A program made the position numbers and the translations under genes. From Embleya sp040629175 (lineage in GTDB: Bacteria > Actinomycetota > Actinomycetes > Streptomycetales > Streptomycetaceae), in the NCBI RefSeq assembly GCF_040629175.1, contig NZ_JBEXUX010000019.1, positions 90,339-154,338 on the forward strand: a DNA stretch of 64,000 bases, in the 5' to 3' direction. This document shows positions 23,099 through 31,101 of this stretch, piece by piece. The notes under the pieces are model-generated. The model was not told the origin of the DNA. It worked only from the letters and a program-made list of their open reading frames with translations, and searched no databases. Positions within the stretch are counted from its first letter, which is position 1; each line of letters starts with the position of its first letter.

Positions 23099-25714
23099 GT
23101 GAGGCACGGACGGGTCGGAGTCCGGAGTTCGCCGGATCCCGCTGTCTCGGGGCCGGCCGGCCCCGCCGTCGAGGACTGCCGGCGGGGCCGGTTGCGGGTC
23201 TATCTCGGTGCGGCGCCCGGGGTGGGCAAGACGTACGCGATGCTCGACGAGGCACGGCGCGGACTACGGCACGGTACGGATGTGGTGGTCGGTGTCGTGG
23301 AGTGCCACGGACGACCCCGCACCGAGGAGCTGCTCGCCGGCCTGGAGGTCGTGCCGCGCAGGCAACTGTCGCATCGGTGCGGCTCGTTCACCGAGATGGA
23401 CGTGGACGCGGTGATCGCCCGTCGACCGCAGGTCGTGCTGGTGGACGAACTCGCGCACACCAACGCGCCCGGTTCGCGCCACAAGAAGCGCTGGCAGGAC
23501 GTCGAGCAACTGCTCGACGCCGGGATCGACGTGATCTCGACGGTGAACGTGCAACACCTCGAATCGCTCAACGCCGTGGTCGAGTCGATCACCGGTGTGG
23601 CGCAGCACGAGACGGTGCCGGACGGCGTGGTGCGTCGCGCGGACCAGGTCCAGCTCGTGGATCCGGCGCCGGAGGCCCTGCGGCGGCGGCCCGCGCACGG
23701 AAACGTGTATCCGCCCGAGGCCGCGGCGTCGGCCGACCGCTTCCGGCCGGGGAATCCGACGGCGTTGCGGGAGCTGGCGCTGCTGTGGGTGGCGGACCGG
23801 GTGGACGAGTACCTGCGCGAGTACCGCCACGACCACGGGATCGACGCAGCGTGGCGGGCCCGCGAGCGGGTGGTGGTCGCGCTGACCGGCGGGCCCGAGG
23901 GCGACACGCTGATCCGGCGCGCGGCCCGGATCGCCGGTCGGGGGCCGGGCGGGGAACTGCTGGCGGTGCACGTCGCGCGCAGCAACGCCCCGTCCGGCTG
24001 CTCGCCCGCCGACCTGGTCCGTCAGCGCCGCCTGGTGGACTCGCTGGGCGGCACGTTCCACTCCGTGGTCGGCGACGACGTGCCCGGTGCCCTGCTCGAC
24101 TTCGCCCGGGGGGTCGACGCCACGCAGGTGGTGCTGGGCGGCAGCCGACGCAGATCCTGGCAGTACGTCCGCGGCCCCGGCGTCGGCGCCACCTTCGCCG
24201 CCCGCTCCGGCGACATCGACACGCACATCGTCACGCACGAACACGTCGGCCGCGGCCGGGACACCACGCCCAAACGCTCCGGCACCGCCCGGGGCCGGGC
24301 GGTGGCGAGTTGGGCGGTCGCCCTGCTCGGCCCACTGGTGCCGGCCGCCGTGCTCGTACCGATGCGCGGCGGTGTGGCGCTGCCCGGCGACATGCTGCTG
24401 TTCCTGGCCCTGACCGTCGGGGTCGCCCTGTTCGGCGGCCTGTGGCAGGCGGTCAGCACGGCCGTGGTCGGATCGTTGTTGCTGGACTACTACCTGACCG
24501 CGCCGACGCACACCCTGAAGATCGCCGCGCCGGGCAACGTGCTCGCCCTCGTGGTCTTCGTGGTGATCGCCCTGGCGGTGGCCTCGGTCGTCGACCTGGC
24601 GGCGCGGCGCGCGCAGCAGGCCGCGCGCAGCCAGGCGGAGGCGGACACGCTGAGCTTTCTGGCCGGCAGCGTACTGCGCGGTGAAGGAGCGTTACCCGCG
24701 CTGCTCGAACGGGTCCGCAGGACGTTCGGGGTGGAGTCGGTGGCCGTGCTGCAACGCGACGGATCGTGCGGGCCCTGGGAGAGCGTCGGCTCGATCGGCC
24801 CCAATCCGCCGACCCGGCCCGATACCGCGGACGTCGAGGTGCCGGTGGACGAGTCGCTCGCGCTGGTGTTGTCCGGTCGCGCGCTGCCCGCCGACACGCG
24901 CGCCGTCCTGGGCGCGTTCGCCGCGCAGGCCGCGCTGGCCCTGGAACGCCGCACCCTGGTCGCCGAGGCCGCCGAGGCCCGTCGGCTCGGCGAGGGGCAC
25001 AGTGTCGACACCGCCCTGTTCGCCCTCGTCGCCCGGGATCTGCGCGCGCCCTTGGCCGTGATCAAGGCCGGCGCGTCCGGCCTGCGTTCGCACGAGGTGG
25101 ACTGGGCGCGGGCGGAGCGGGCCGAGTTGCTGGCCACCATCGAGGCGGGCGCGGATCGGCTCGACCAACTGATCGGCAATCTGCTCGACATGAGCCGGCT
25201 GCGCATGGGCACGATCGAGCCGCTGCCGAGCGACATCGCGTTGGAGGAGGTGGTCCCGGGCGCGGTGGCCCGAGTCGCGCGGACGGCGGTACGGGTGTCG
25301 GTGCCCGGCACGCTGCCGACCGTGCGTGCCGACCCCGAGCTGCTGGACCGCGTGGTGGCGAATCTGGTCGAGAACGCCGTCCTGCACACCCCGCCCGAAA
25401 CACCCGTGATCGTCGCCGCCGAGGTGGTCCGCGACCGCGTCGAACTGCGCGTGGTCGACCGCGGCCCCGGCCTGCCCGACGACGCCAAGGACCGCGTCTT
25501 CGAAGCCTTCGCCCGACACGGCGACGCCCCCCGAAGTCGTGGCGTCGGCCTGGGACTCGCGGTCGCCCGCGGCTTCGCCGAGGCCATGCACGGCTCGCTC
25601 GCCGCCGAGGACACCCCCGGCGGCGGCCTGACCATGATCCTCACCCTCCCCGCCTCCACCGAGCCCCGGCCCGAGCCCGAGCCGGACGACCTCCCGGCGG
25701 AACCCGCCTCCTGA
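23099..25714 (+). CDS. kdpD: KdpD-like sensor kinase lacking the phospho-acceptor histidine
   Basis: An 871-residue protein with the full KdpD layout. The N-terminal KdpD domain has Walker A GAAPGVGKTYAML and Walker B VVLVDELAHTN. A USP-like domain follows, ending DATQVVLGGSRR. Then come four membrane segments near 410-500, a GAF-like domain, a HisKA-like region and an ATPase domain with NLVENAVLHTP, DRGPGLP and GVGLGLAVARG. The H-box reads ALVARDLRAPLAVIKA (codons GCC CGG GAT near 25036) where KdpD has SHDLR, so the phosphorylated His is replaced by Arg. No kdpE or kdpFABC is adjacent. The GTG start follows GGAAGGGG. Confidence 0.85.
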   Translation: MRHGRVGVRSSPDPAVSGPAGPAVEDCRRGRLRVYLGAAPGVGKTYAMLDEARRGLRHGTDVVVGVVECHGRPRTEELLAGLEVVPRRQLSHRCGSFTEMDVDAVIARRPQVVLVDELAHTNAPGSRHKKRWQDVEQLLDAGIDVISTVNVQHLESLNAVVESITGVAQHETVPDGVVRRADQVQLVDPAPEALRRRPAHGNVYPPEAAASADRFRPGNPTALRELALLWVADRVDEYLREYRHDHGIDAAWRARERVVVALTGGPEGDTLIRRAARIAGRGPGGELLAVHVARSNAPSGCSPADLVRQRRLVDSLGGTFHSVVGDDVPGALLDFARGVDATQVVLGGSRRRSWQYVRGPGVGATFAARSGDIDTHIVTHEHVGRGRDTTPKRSGTARGRAVASWAVALLGPLVPAAVLVPMRGGVALPGDMLLFLALTVGVALFGGLWQAVSTAVVGSLLLDYYLTAPTHTLKIAAPGNVLALVVFVVIALAVASVVDLAARRAQQAARSQAEADTLSFLAGSVLRGEGALPALLERVRRTFGVESVAVLQRDGSCGPWESVGSIGPNPPTRPDTADVEVPVDESLALVLSGRALPADTRAVLGAFAAQAALALERRTLVAEAAEARRLGEGHSVDTALFALVARDLRAPLAVIKAGASGLRSHEVDWARAERAELLATIEAGADRLDQLIGNLLDMSRLRMGTIEPLPSDIALEEVVPGAVARVARTAVRVSVPGTLPTVRADPELLDRVVANLVENAVLHTPPETPVIVAAEVVRDRVELRVVDRGPGLPDDAKDRVFEAFARHGDAPRSRGVGLGLAVARGFAEAMHGSLAAEDTPGGGLTMILTLPASTEPRPEPEPDDLPAEPAS

Positions 25715-25776
25715 GCCCTCGCGCCGAAGCGCGCCGACCCGGGCGAACACCCTGCGACCGGTCGTCGACCTCGCGA

Positions 25777-25807
25777 TTGACAATAGGCAGGTATTTGCCT
25801 GCATAAT
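25777..25807 (+). promoter_or_regulatory. Promoter with embedded operator for the ArsR-SRPBCC gene
   Basis: TTGACA (25777-25782) and CATAAT (25802-25807) are separated by 19 bp. The inverted repeat GCAGG-TATTTG-CCTGC (25787-25802) fills the spacer. A dimeric ArsR protein bound here would block polymerase, so autorepression is likely. Confidence 0.7.
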
Positions 25808-25833
25808 TGATCGTGAGCCTCGAAGCGAGAGCG

Positions 25834-26622
25834 ATGGACTCGATTTTCAAAGCACTGGCCGACCCCACCCGACGCCTGCTGCTCGACCGGCTGCACGAAC
25901 ACAACGGCCAAACGCTGCGCGAACTGTGCGAACGCCTGGACATGGCACGCCAGTCGGCGACCCAGCATCTGGACATTCTGGTGCGGGCCAACCTCGTGAC
26001 CGTCGTGCGGCGCGGCCGGGAGCGGCTGCACTACCTCAACCCGGCACCGATCCACGAGATCGACGAGCGCTGGATCTCGGGCTTCGAGAAGCCCCGTCTG
26101 CAAGCGATCAGTGCCATCAGGAAACAGGCAGAGGAGTACGCCATGACCAACGCACCCGAACCCGTGCCCGACTACGTCTACGTCACCTACATCCGGGCGA
26201 GCGCCGACCAGGTGTGGCAGGCCCTGACCGACGCCGACCTGACGGCCCGATACTGGGGCCACGCCAACGTCTCGGACTGGCGGCCGGGGTCGGCCTGGGA
26301 GCACCGGCGCACCGACGGATCGGGCGCCGTCGACGTCGTCGGTCGGGTGCTCGAAACGGAGCCCCCGACCCGCCTGGTCATCACCTTCGAGGATTCCCCC
26401 GACGCCGAGGCGACGCGCGAACCGTCCGTCGTCACCTTCCTCGTCGAACCGCACCAGGACATCGTGCGGCTCACCGTGACCCACGAGAACCTGGCCGACC
26501 TCGCGATGCTCGACGGCATTTCGCATGGCTGGCCGGCCGTACTGGCGAACCTCAAGTCGCTGCTGGAGACCGGTGAGATCCTCCCCCAGGCGCCGTGGGA
26601 GATGCCGCCCGCACACGACTGA
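25834..26622 (+). CDS. ArsR-family HTH fused to an SRPBCC (AHSA1) domain
   Basis: A 262-residue two-domain protein. The ArsR winged helix (IFKALADPTRRLLLDRLHEHNGQTLRELCERLDMARQSATQHLDIL) covers residues 4-85. The SRPBCC domain, from DYVYVTYIRASADQVWQALTDADLTARYW to the last helix, covers about 115-250. SRPBCC domains bind hydrophobic ligands in a cavity, so a ligand could control DNA binding directly. No ArsR metal-box (ELCVCD) is present. ATG 25834 lies about 20 nt after the predicted transcription start. It probably represses itself through the operator in its promoter. Confidence 0.9.
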   Translation: MDSIFKALADPTRRLLLDRLHEHNGQTLRELCERLDMARQSATQHLDILVRANLVTVVRRGRERLHYLNPAPIHEIDERWISGFEKPRLQAISAIRKQAEEYAMTNAPEPVPDYVYVTYIRASADQVWQALTDADLTARYWGHANVSDWRPGSAWEHRRTDGSGAVDVVGRVLETEPPTRLVITFEDSPDAEATREPSVVTFLVEPHQDIVRLTVTHENLADLAMLDGISHGWPAVLANLKSLLETGEILPQAPWEMPPAHD

Positions 26623-26653
26623 AAGACCCCCGCCCGCACTCCGCGCACCGGGT

Positions 26654-26690
26654 CGACCGCCCGCCGGGAGCGGAACCGGCGGGCGGGTCG
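26654..26690 (+). terminator. Hairpin after the ArsR-SRPBCC gene
   Basis: An inverted repeat of about 14 bp with one bulge and an 8-nt loop lies 30 nt past the stop. Confidence 0.6.
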
Positions 26691-26733
26691 CTTCGTTGAA
26701 GTAATCCCAGCAGGACCGGAATCGGGAGCGCGG

Positions 26734-27084
26734 ATGCACGTGACGGTGGAGTGGGTGGACGCCCGCGAACGACTGCCCTTGGACGGCATGCCCGTGGCAG
26801 CGGCGACGACGGGCCGCTATCCCACGCACGCGGACGACCCCGAGTCCGGGCAGGACTTCTGGCTGGTGATGCCCATGCGCTTCGCCGCGCGCCACATCGA
26901 CGAGGACGGCGTCGAGCGGCACGACTGCTTCGTCGACTCCGACCGCGTCGTGCGACTGCCGTACGGCCGCCCCGGCGCCGAACCCGTCACCCACTGGGCG
27001 GCGTTGCCCACGCTGCCCGGTACGACCACGCACTTTCTGCTGGGCGAGGACGTGCCCACGGCGCTGCACGACGCCCTGGGATAG
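26734..27084 (+). CDS. DUF551-like hypothetical protein
   Basis: A 116-residue protein. It begins VEWVDARERLPLDGMPV and ends PVTHWAALPTLPG. The pattern W-x4-RLPxDG near the N-terminus and THWxxLP near the C-terminus resembles DUF551, a domain common in phage and some chromosomal proteins. Function is unknown. ATG 26734 has GGGAG upstream. Confidence 0.7.
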   Translation: MHVTVEWVDARERLPLDGMPVAAATTGRYPTHADDPESGQDFWLVMPMRFAARHIDEDGVERHDCFVDSDRVVRLPYGRPGAEPVTHWAALPTLPGTTTHFLLGEDVPTALHDALG

Positions 27085-27117
27085 GGCAGAACCCGGGCGC
27101 TTGGCCGAGCCGGAGCC

Positions 27118-27867
27118 TCAGCCGCGGACCAGGGTGCGGCCGAGGAGGTCGAGCAGCCGGTCCCAGTGGCGCTGCAGCCCGGCGGCGCTGAAGGCGTCGG
27201 TGTCGGCCATGGTGAAGCCGTGGGTCGTGTCGGGGTAGATCTCGGTGGTGTGGCCGACGCCTGCGGCGTCCAGGGCTTGGTAGAGCTCGCCGACGATCTC
27301 GGGTGTCAGGTCGCCTTCGGCCAGACCGAGATGCACCTCGGCGGTGAGCGTGGGGATCAGGCGGTGCAGGCTGTCGGGCGCGTCGCCGACCACGAAGCCG
27401 GGGTGGAATCCGGCGACCGCGGCCACTCGGTCGGGGTGGGCCGCCGCGGTGCGCATCGCGAAGAGGGTGCCGAGGCAGTAGCCGACCACAGCGACCGGGC
27501 CGGCGCCGACCTCGGCCCGGGTGGTGAGGAAGTCGAGGTAGGCGTCGGCGTCGCGCCGGCCGCTCTCGACGGTGTGCGCCCGGAGCAGGGGCATCAGCCG
27601 GTCGACGACCTCGGGTAGGACGTCCTCGCCGATGTGGTCCGGGAGTTCGACCGCCGGCGCCGGGCCGTGTCGGTAGTGGAGGTTGGGGACGAGCACGTAG
27701 TAGCCGTGCCCGGCCAGTTCGCGGGCCAGCGCCGCCGGCACCGGCCGCAGACCGAAGGCGTCCGTGTACAGCAGCACTCCCGGGTGCCGCTCGTTCCCGT
27801 CGGGGAAGGCGGCGAAGGCGTCGGCCCGGCCGTCGGGGGTGGGAATCGACAGTGTCTTGCTGGGAAT
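27118..27867 (-). CDS. Dienelactone hydrolase family protein, probable ATT start
   Basis: A 249-residue dienelactone-hydrolase-like enzyme: GVLLYTDAFGLRP near the oxyanion loop, nucleophile elbow VGYCLGT (Cys nucleophile), late Asp in LAEGDLTP and His in DTTHGF. The family usually begins a few residues before TLxIPTPDG. At that point the DNA reads GGAAGGAAACCCCACC-ATT, so the correctly spaced start codon is ATT at 27867. No ATG, GTG or TTG exists in frame between the operator and the conserved N-terminus. It is divergent from a MarR gene whose palindrome lies between them, so MarR control is likely. Confidence 0.85.
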   Translation of the reverse strand: MPSKTLSIPTPDGRADAFAAFPDGNERHPGVLLYTDAFGLRPVPAALARELAGHGYYVLVPNLHYRHGPAPAVELPDHIGEDVLPEVVDRLMPLLRAHTVESGRRDADAYLDFLTTRAEVGAGPVAVVGYCLGTLFAMRTAAAHPDRVAAVAGFHPGFVVGDAPDSLHRLIPTLTAEVHLGLAEGDLTPEIVGELYQALDAAGVGHTTEIYPDTTHGFTMADTDAFSAAGLQRHWDRLLDLLGRTLVRG

Positions 27868-27885
27868 GGTGGGGTTTCCTTCCGA

Positions 27886-27933
27886 GTTCGCTCGACGGCG
27901 TCGGCCGCACCGACGCCGTCGGCACGAGCGAAC
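27886..27933 (-). promoter_or_regulatory. Large 5'-UTR hairpin before the dienelactone hydrolase
   Basis: An interrupted inverted repeat. The inner arms (27893-27904 and 27910-27921) are a perfect 12-bp stem with a 5-nt loop. The outer arms (GTTCGCT / AGCGAAC) continue it after a 5-nt bulge. In the minus-strand mRNA the hairpin ends about 2 nt before the ribosome site. Confidence 0.65.
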
Positions 27934-27939
27934 GTATAT

Positions 27940-27956
27940 CGTTAGTCCGACTAACG
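27940..27956. promoter_or_regulatory. Palindromic MarR operator
   Basis: CGTTAGTC-C-GACTAACG is a perfect 8+1+8 palindrome in the divergent MarR/hydrolase region. It ends 6 bp before the -10 box of the MarR gene, covering its -35 region. Confidence 0.8.
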
Positions 27957-27962
27957 CAACGG

Positions 27963-27968
27963 TAGGAT
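27963..27968 (+). promoter_or_regulatory. -10 box TAGGAT of the MarR gene (leaderless)
   Basis: TAGGAT ends 7 nt before the ATG at 27976. Confidence 0.6.
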
Positions 27969-27975
27969 GTGGGCC

Positions 27976-28458
27976 ATGATCGAAGCCGAAGCCCCGAACC
28001 TGCCCGACGACGGCGCGCCCCGGACGCCCGACCGGCTGCGTCGACGGGCGAGCCGACTGTTGTCGCAGCTCACCACGCGGTCGGACCGGCTGATCAACGA
28101 GGGGCTGGCCCGAGTCGACGCCCGCAAGTGGCACTACGCCGTCCTGGCCTCGCTCCAGGACCTCGGACCGGGCAGCCAGGCGGCGCTGAGCGGGCGTACC
28201 GGCATCTACCGCAGCGACCTGGTCGGCGTGCTCAACGAACTGGCCGAGCGCGACCTCGTCGAGCGCACGCCGGACCCCCGCGACCAGCGCCGCAACGTCA
28301 TCACCATCTCCCCCTCGGGCCGCCGACAGCTGCGCCGCCTCGACCGGGTCCTGGACGTCCTGCACGACGAACTGCTCGCCCCGCTGACCCCGGCCGAACG
28401 CGAGCAATTCGTGCAACTGCTCACCCGTTTGCTGGACCACCACTCCCAACCGTCCTGA
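27976..28458 (+). CDS. MarR-family transcriptional regulator
   Basis: A 160-residue regulator. The winged helix includes GSQAALSGRTGIYRSDLVGVLNELAERDLVERTPDPRDQRRNVITISPSGRRQL, with the DxRxxR wing motif of MarR proteins. Helices at both ends would form the dimer interface. It likely binds the palindrome at 27940-27956 and represses itself and the divergent hydrolase, with release by a phenolic or similar ligand (family knowledge). Leaderless start. Confidence 0.9.
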   Translation: MIEAEAPNLPDDGAPRTPDRLRRRASRLLSQLTTRSDRLINEGLARVDARKWHYAVLASLQDLGPGSQAALSGRTGIYRSDLVGVLNELAERDLVERTPDPRDQRRNVITISPSGRRQLRRLDRVLDVLHDELLAPLTPAEREQFVQLLTRLLDHHSQPS

Positions 28459-28480
28459 GCCGGGCCATGGTCCGTGTGGC

Positions 28481-30154
28481 CTATGGCCGCAGGTTCGCGG
28501 AGTCGGCGGCGGAGGGGGTGGGGGACACGCGCTCGGCCAACCCGCGCACGCCGCTCACGGCGACCACGATCAGCACGACCAGGGTGTAACCGCCCTCGCG
28601 GGGGCCGGGGGCCCGGTACTCGGTCTGGGCCCACCAGGCGGCGGCGAACGCCACCCACAACAGACCGGTCAGGACCGAGGGGTTGTGCCGACGGCGGACG
28701 AAACCCGCGAGCGCGAACGGTACGAGCCCCAGGAACGGCAGCGCGTGGATCCAGGTCGGCGCCCCCAGGGCCGCGTAGTTGAGCGAGACCACATATGCCC
28801 AACTGATCGTGACACTCAGCCGAGCCGACCACAGCAGCGCCACCAGGGAGAGCACCAGCGCGACTTCGGCGGCGGGAATGAGGACGACCGGGACCGGCCG
28901 CTCGAACCGGACGAGCGCGATCGTGGAGATCAGCAGCAACACCCAGCCCACCACCGCGATGGCCCCCGCCTCGGTGAAGCGGTAGCGAATCTGCCACGGC
29001 GACTGCGGCCTCCCGCGCTCGGCCCCGAACCCGGGACCGGCCCCGAACCCCGGTGCGTACCCCGGCCCGGCGCCGGATCCGGGCCAGGGCCCGGCGCCGG
29101 GAACGGCTCCGGAAACGACCCGGGGTCCGGCGTCGAAACCACCCCCGAATCCCGCCCCGGCCCCGGGCGACCCCATCGGCGGCGCGGCGGGCCGCGGGGG
29201 CGGCGGCACCAGGGTGACCGCCGCCGCGGACCGGGCCGGCGCGGGCCGTCCGGCCCAGGCCGGTGACGGCGGTGTGCCCGTGGCGGTCGGCAGGCCGTGC
29301 GGCGCGACCGCCGTGACGTCGGCGCTCAGGGCCCGTTGCGCCGATTCCAACGCCGACCGGAACGCCGCCGCGTCGGCGTACCGCTGTGCCGGTGACTTGG
29401 CGAGTGCCGACAGTGCGAGTGTGTCGATCCCGCCCGGCACGTCCGCCCGCAGCGCCGACGGTGGCGGCGGTGTCTTGGTCAGGTGTTGGTTCATCACCGC
29501 GAACGGCGAATCTCCGGTGAACGGCGGTTGCCCGGTCAGCAGTTCGTAGAGCAGGCAGCCGAGCGAGTAGACGTCGGAACGCGCGTCGACCGCTTCCCCG
29601 TCGATCTGCTCGGGCGACAGGTACGCCGGCGTGCCGACCATGAGTCCGGTCGCGGTCAACCGCGTCGTCGTCTCGGCGAGTGCCTTGGCGATGCCGAAGT
29701 CGAGCACCTTGATCGCGCCGGACTCGGTGACCATCACGTTCGACGGCTTGATGTCCCGGTGGATCACCCCCAGGCCGTGACTGTGCACCAGGGCGTCGGC
29801 GACATCGCGGGCGATCGCCACCGCCCGCGCGATCGGCAGCGGGCCGGTGCGCAGCGCGTCGGTCAGGGTGTTGCCGTCGATGTACTCCATGACCAGGAAC
29901 GGGACGGTGTCGCCACCGTCGACGTCCTCGCCCACGTCGTGCAACGTCGCCACACCGTGGTGGGACAGGGCGGCGCTGGTCCGGGCCTCCCGGCGGAATC
30001 GTTGGCGGAACTCCTCGTGACGGGTGAGTTCGGCGGGCAACACCTTCACGGCCACGGTGCGCCCGAGCTCGCGGTCGACGCCCTGCCAGACCTCCCCCAT
30101 GCCGCCTCGGCCCACCAACCGCACCAGTTCGTACCGCCCTGCAAGTACCCGCAT
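28481..30154 (-). CDS. Membrane Ser/Thr protein kinase (PknB-type)
   Basis: A 557-residue kinase. The catalytic domain covers residues 8-265: glycine loop GRGGMGEVW, Lys in VAVKVLP, HRDIKPSNV, DFGIAK and the SPEQ substrate motif. A Gly/Ala/Pro-rich linker of about 130 residues follows, then about five or six hydrophobic segments starting AIAVVGWVLLLISTIALV. No PASTA repeats are present, so it is not a PknB cell-wall sensor of the classic kind. The start MRVLAGRYELV at 30154 places the fold at the N-terminus. Targets are unknown. Confidence 0.9.
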   Translation of the reverse strand: MRVLAGRYELVRLVGRGGMGEVWQGVDRELGRTVAVKVLPAELTRHEEFRQRFRREARTSAALSHHGVATLHDVGEDVDGGDTVPFLVMEYIDGNTLTDALRTGPLPIARAVAIARDVADALVHSHGLGVIHRDIKPSNVMVTESGAIKVLDFGIAKALAETTTRLTATGLMVGTPAYLSPEQIDGEAVDARSDVYSLGCLLYELLTGQPPFTGDSPFAVMNQHLTKTPPPPSALRADVPGGIDTLALSALAKSPAQRYADAAAFRSALESAQRALSADVTAVAPHGLPTATGTPPSPAWAGRPAPARSAAAVTLVPPPPRPAAPPMGSPGAGAGFGGGFDAGPRVVSGAVPGAGPWPGSGAGPGYAPGFGAGPGFGAERGRPQSPWQIRYRFTEAGAIAVVGWVLLLISTIALVRFERPVPVVLIPAAEVALVLSLVALLWSARLSVTISWAYVVSLNYAALGAPTWIHALPFLGLVPFALAGFVRRRHNPSVLTGLLWVAFAAAWWAQTEYRAPGPREGGYTLVVLIVVAVSGVRGLAERVSPTPSAADSANLRP

Positions 30155-30409
30155 ACCCGAGTGCCCCCGCTGCTCGACCGCCGTTGCCGCAGCCACGGTA
30201 CGGCACCCGTCGGGCGGGGGGCGGTCGCGGACGCCGGCCCGACCACCCGCATACCGCGGCACGTTCGCGGGCCGAGGCGAGCCCGGACACGGCGCGCGTG
30301 GCCGGGACGAGCGGCGTGCGCGGTTCGTCGATGCCGGGCACGGGTGGAGGGGCGGGCGTCGGCCGCGAAGTCGAGCCCGCCGTACTCTTCGGCGGTGTTC
30401 CGGGTGGTG

Positions 30410-30847
30410 TCAGGCGGCCTTTGCCCGGCCTTCGGAAACCTGGCGCAGGGCGTCGTCGAGGTCGGACTGGGCGCGTTGCAGCCAGGCCGTGGTGATGTCC
30501 ACGGCGTCGCCGAGTTCGCCGCTGCGCCGGTGCAGGTGCAGTTGCTCACCCTCCTCGGCGGCGCGGGCGTGCTTGATCGCGTGATGGATGCGCCCGGCTG
30601 CGGCGAGTTCGCCGCCCGCCACCTGGAGCCAGGCGCGGGTCGTCGCGTCGGCGACCTTGTCGGTGTTCGCGGAGTCGGTCAGCGCCCGCGCGATCGCCTC
30701 GATGCTCTTGCCCGCCAGCTTGCGTGTCGCCAACGCCGGTGGCAGACCGGGGAGTTGGTCCAGTTCGGCCAGGATCACACTCTCCAGCAGGGCCAGGCCG
30801 TACGTCACTCGGCCCAGTTTCAACAGATACTCGTCATCCGGAATCAT
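30410..30847 (-). CDS. Hypothetical helical protein (145 aa)
   Basis: A 145-residue soluble, almost entirely helical protein (YLLKLGRVTYGLALLESVILAELDQLPG at the start, Ala/Glu/Arg-rich later). I do not recognise a family. ATG 30847 has no ribosome site; CACAAT at 30854-30859 would be a weak -10 for a leaderless start. Coding bias is strong. Confidence 0.65.
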   Translation of the reverse strand: MIPDDEYLLKLGRVTYGLALLESVILAELDQLPGLPPALATRKLAGKSIEAIARALTDSANTDKVADATTRAWLQVAGGELAAAGRIHHAIKHARAAEEGEQLHLHRRSGELGDAVDITTAWLQRAQSDLDDALRQVSEGRAKAA

Positions 30848-31101
30848 CGAGCCATTGTGCGATACGGGTCGGACACGATCGCGACACCACACGGCGTGTC
30901 GCACCCAATGCAGCCGGACGCGCCGGGCTCTGCGCTCCCGGGGCCCGATCCGGTGGCCTCGACGGCTGCCGCAGGCATCCGCGTCGTCGGCCGGAGCAAG
31001 GAGCCGCCCGACGACTGGGGGTTGGATCACCGGGCGGTCCGGGCACCGACCACGGGGGTTGTCGGCGCATCCGCAACGATCCGCCGACCAACCGCCCGCG
31101 C

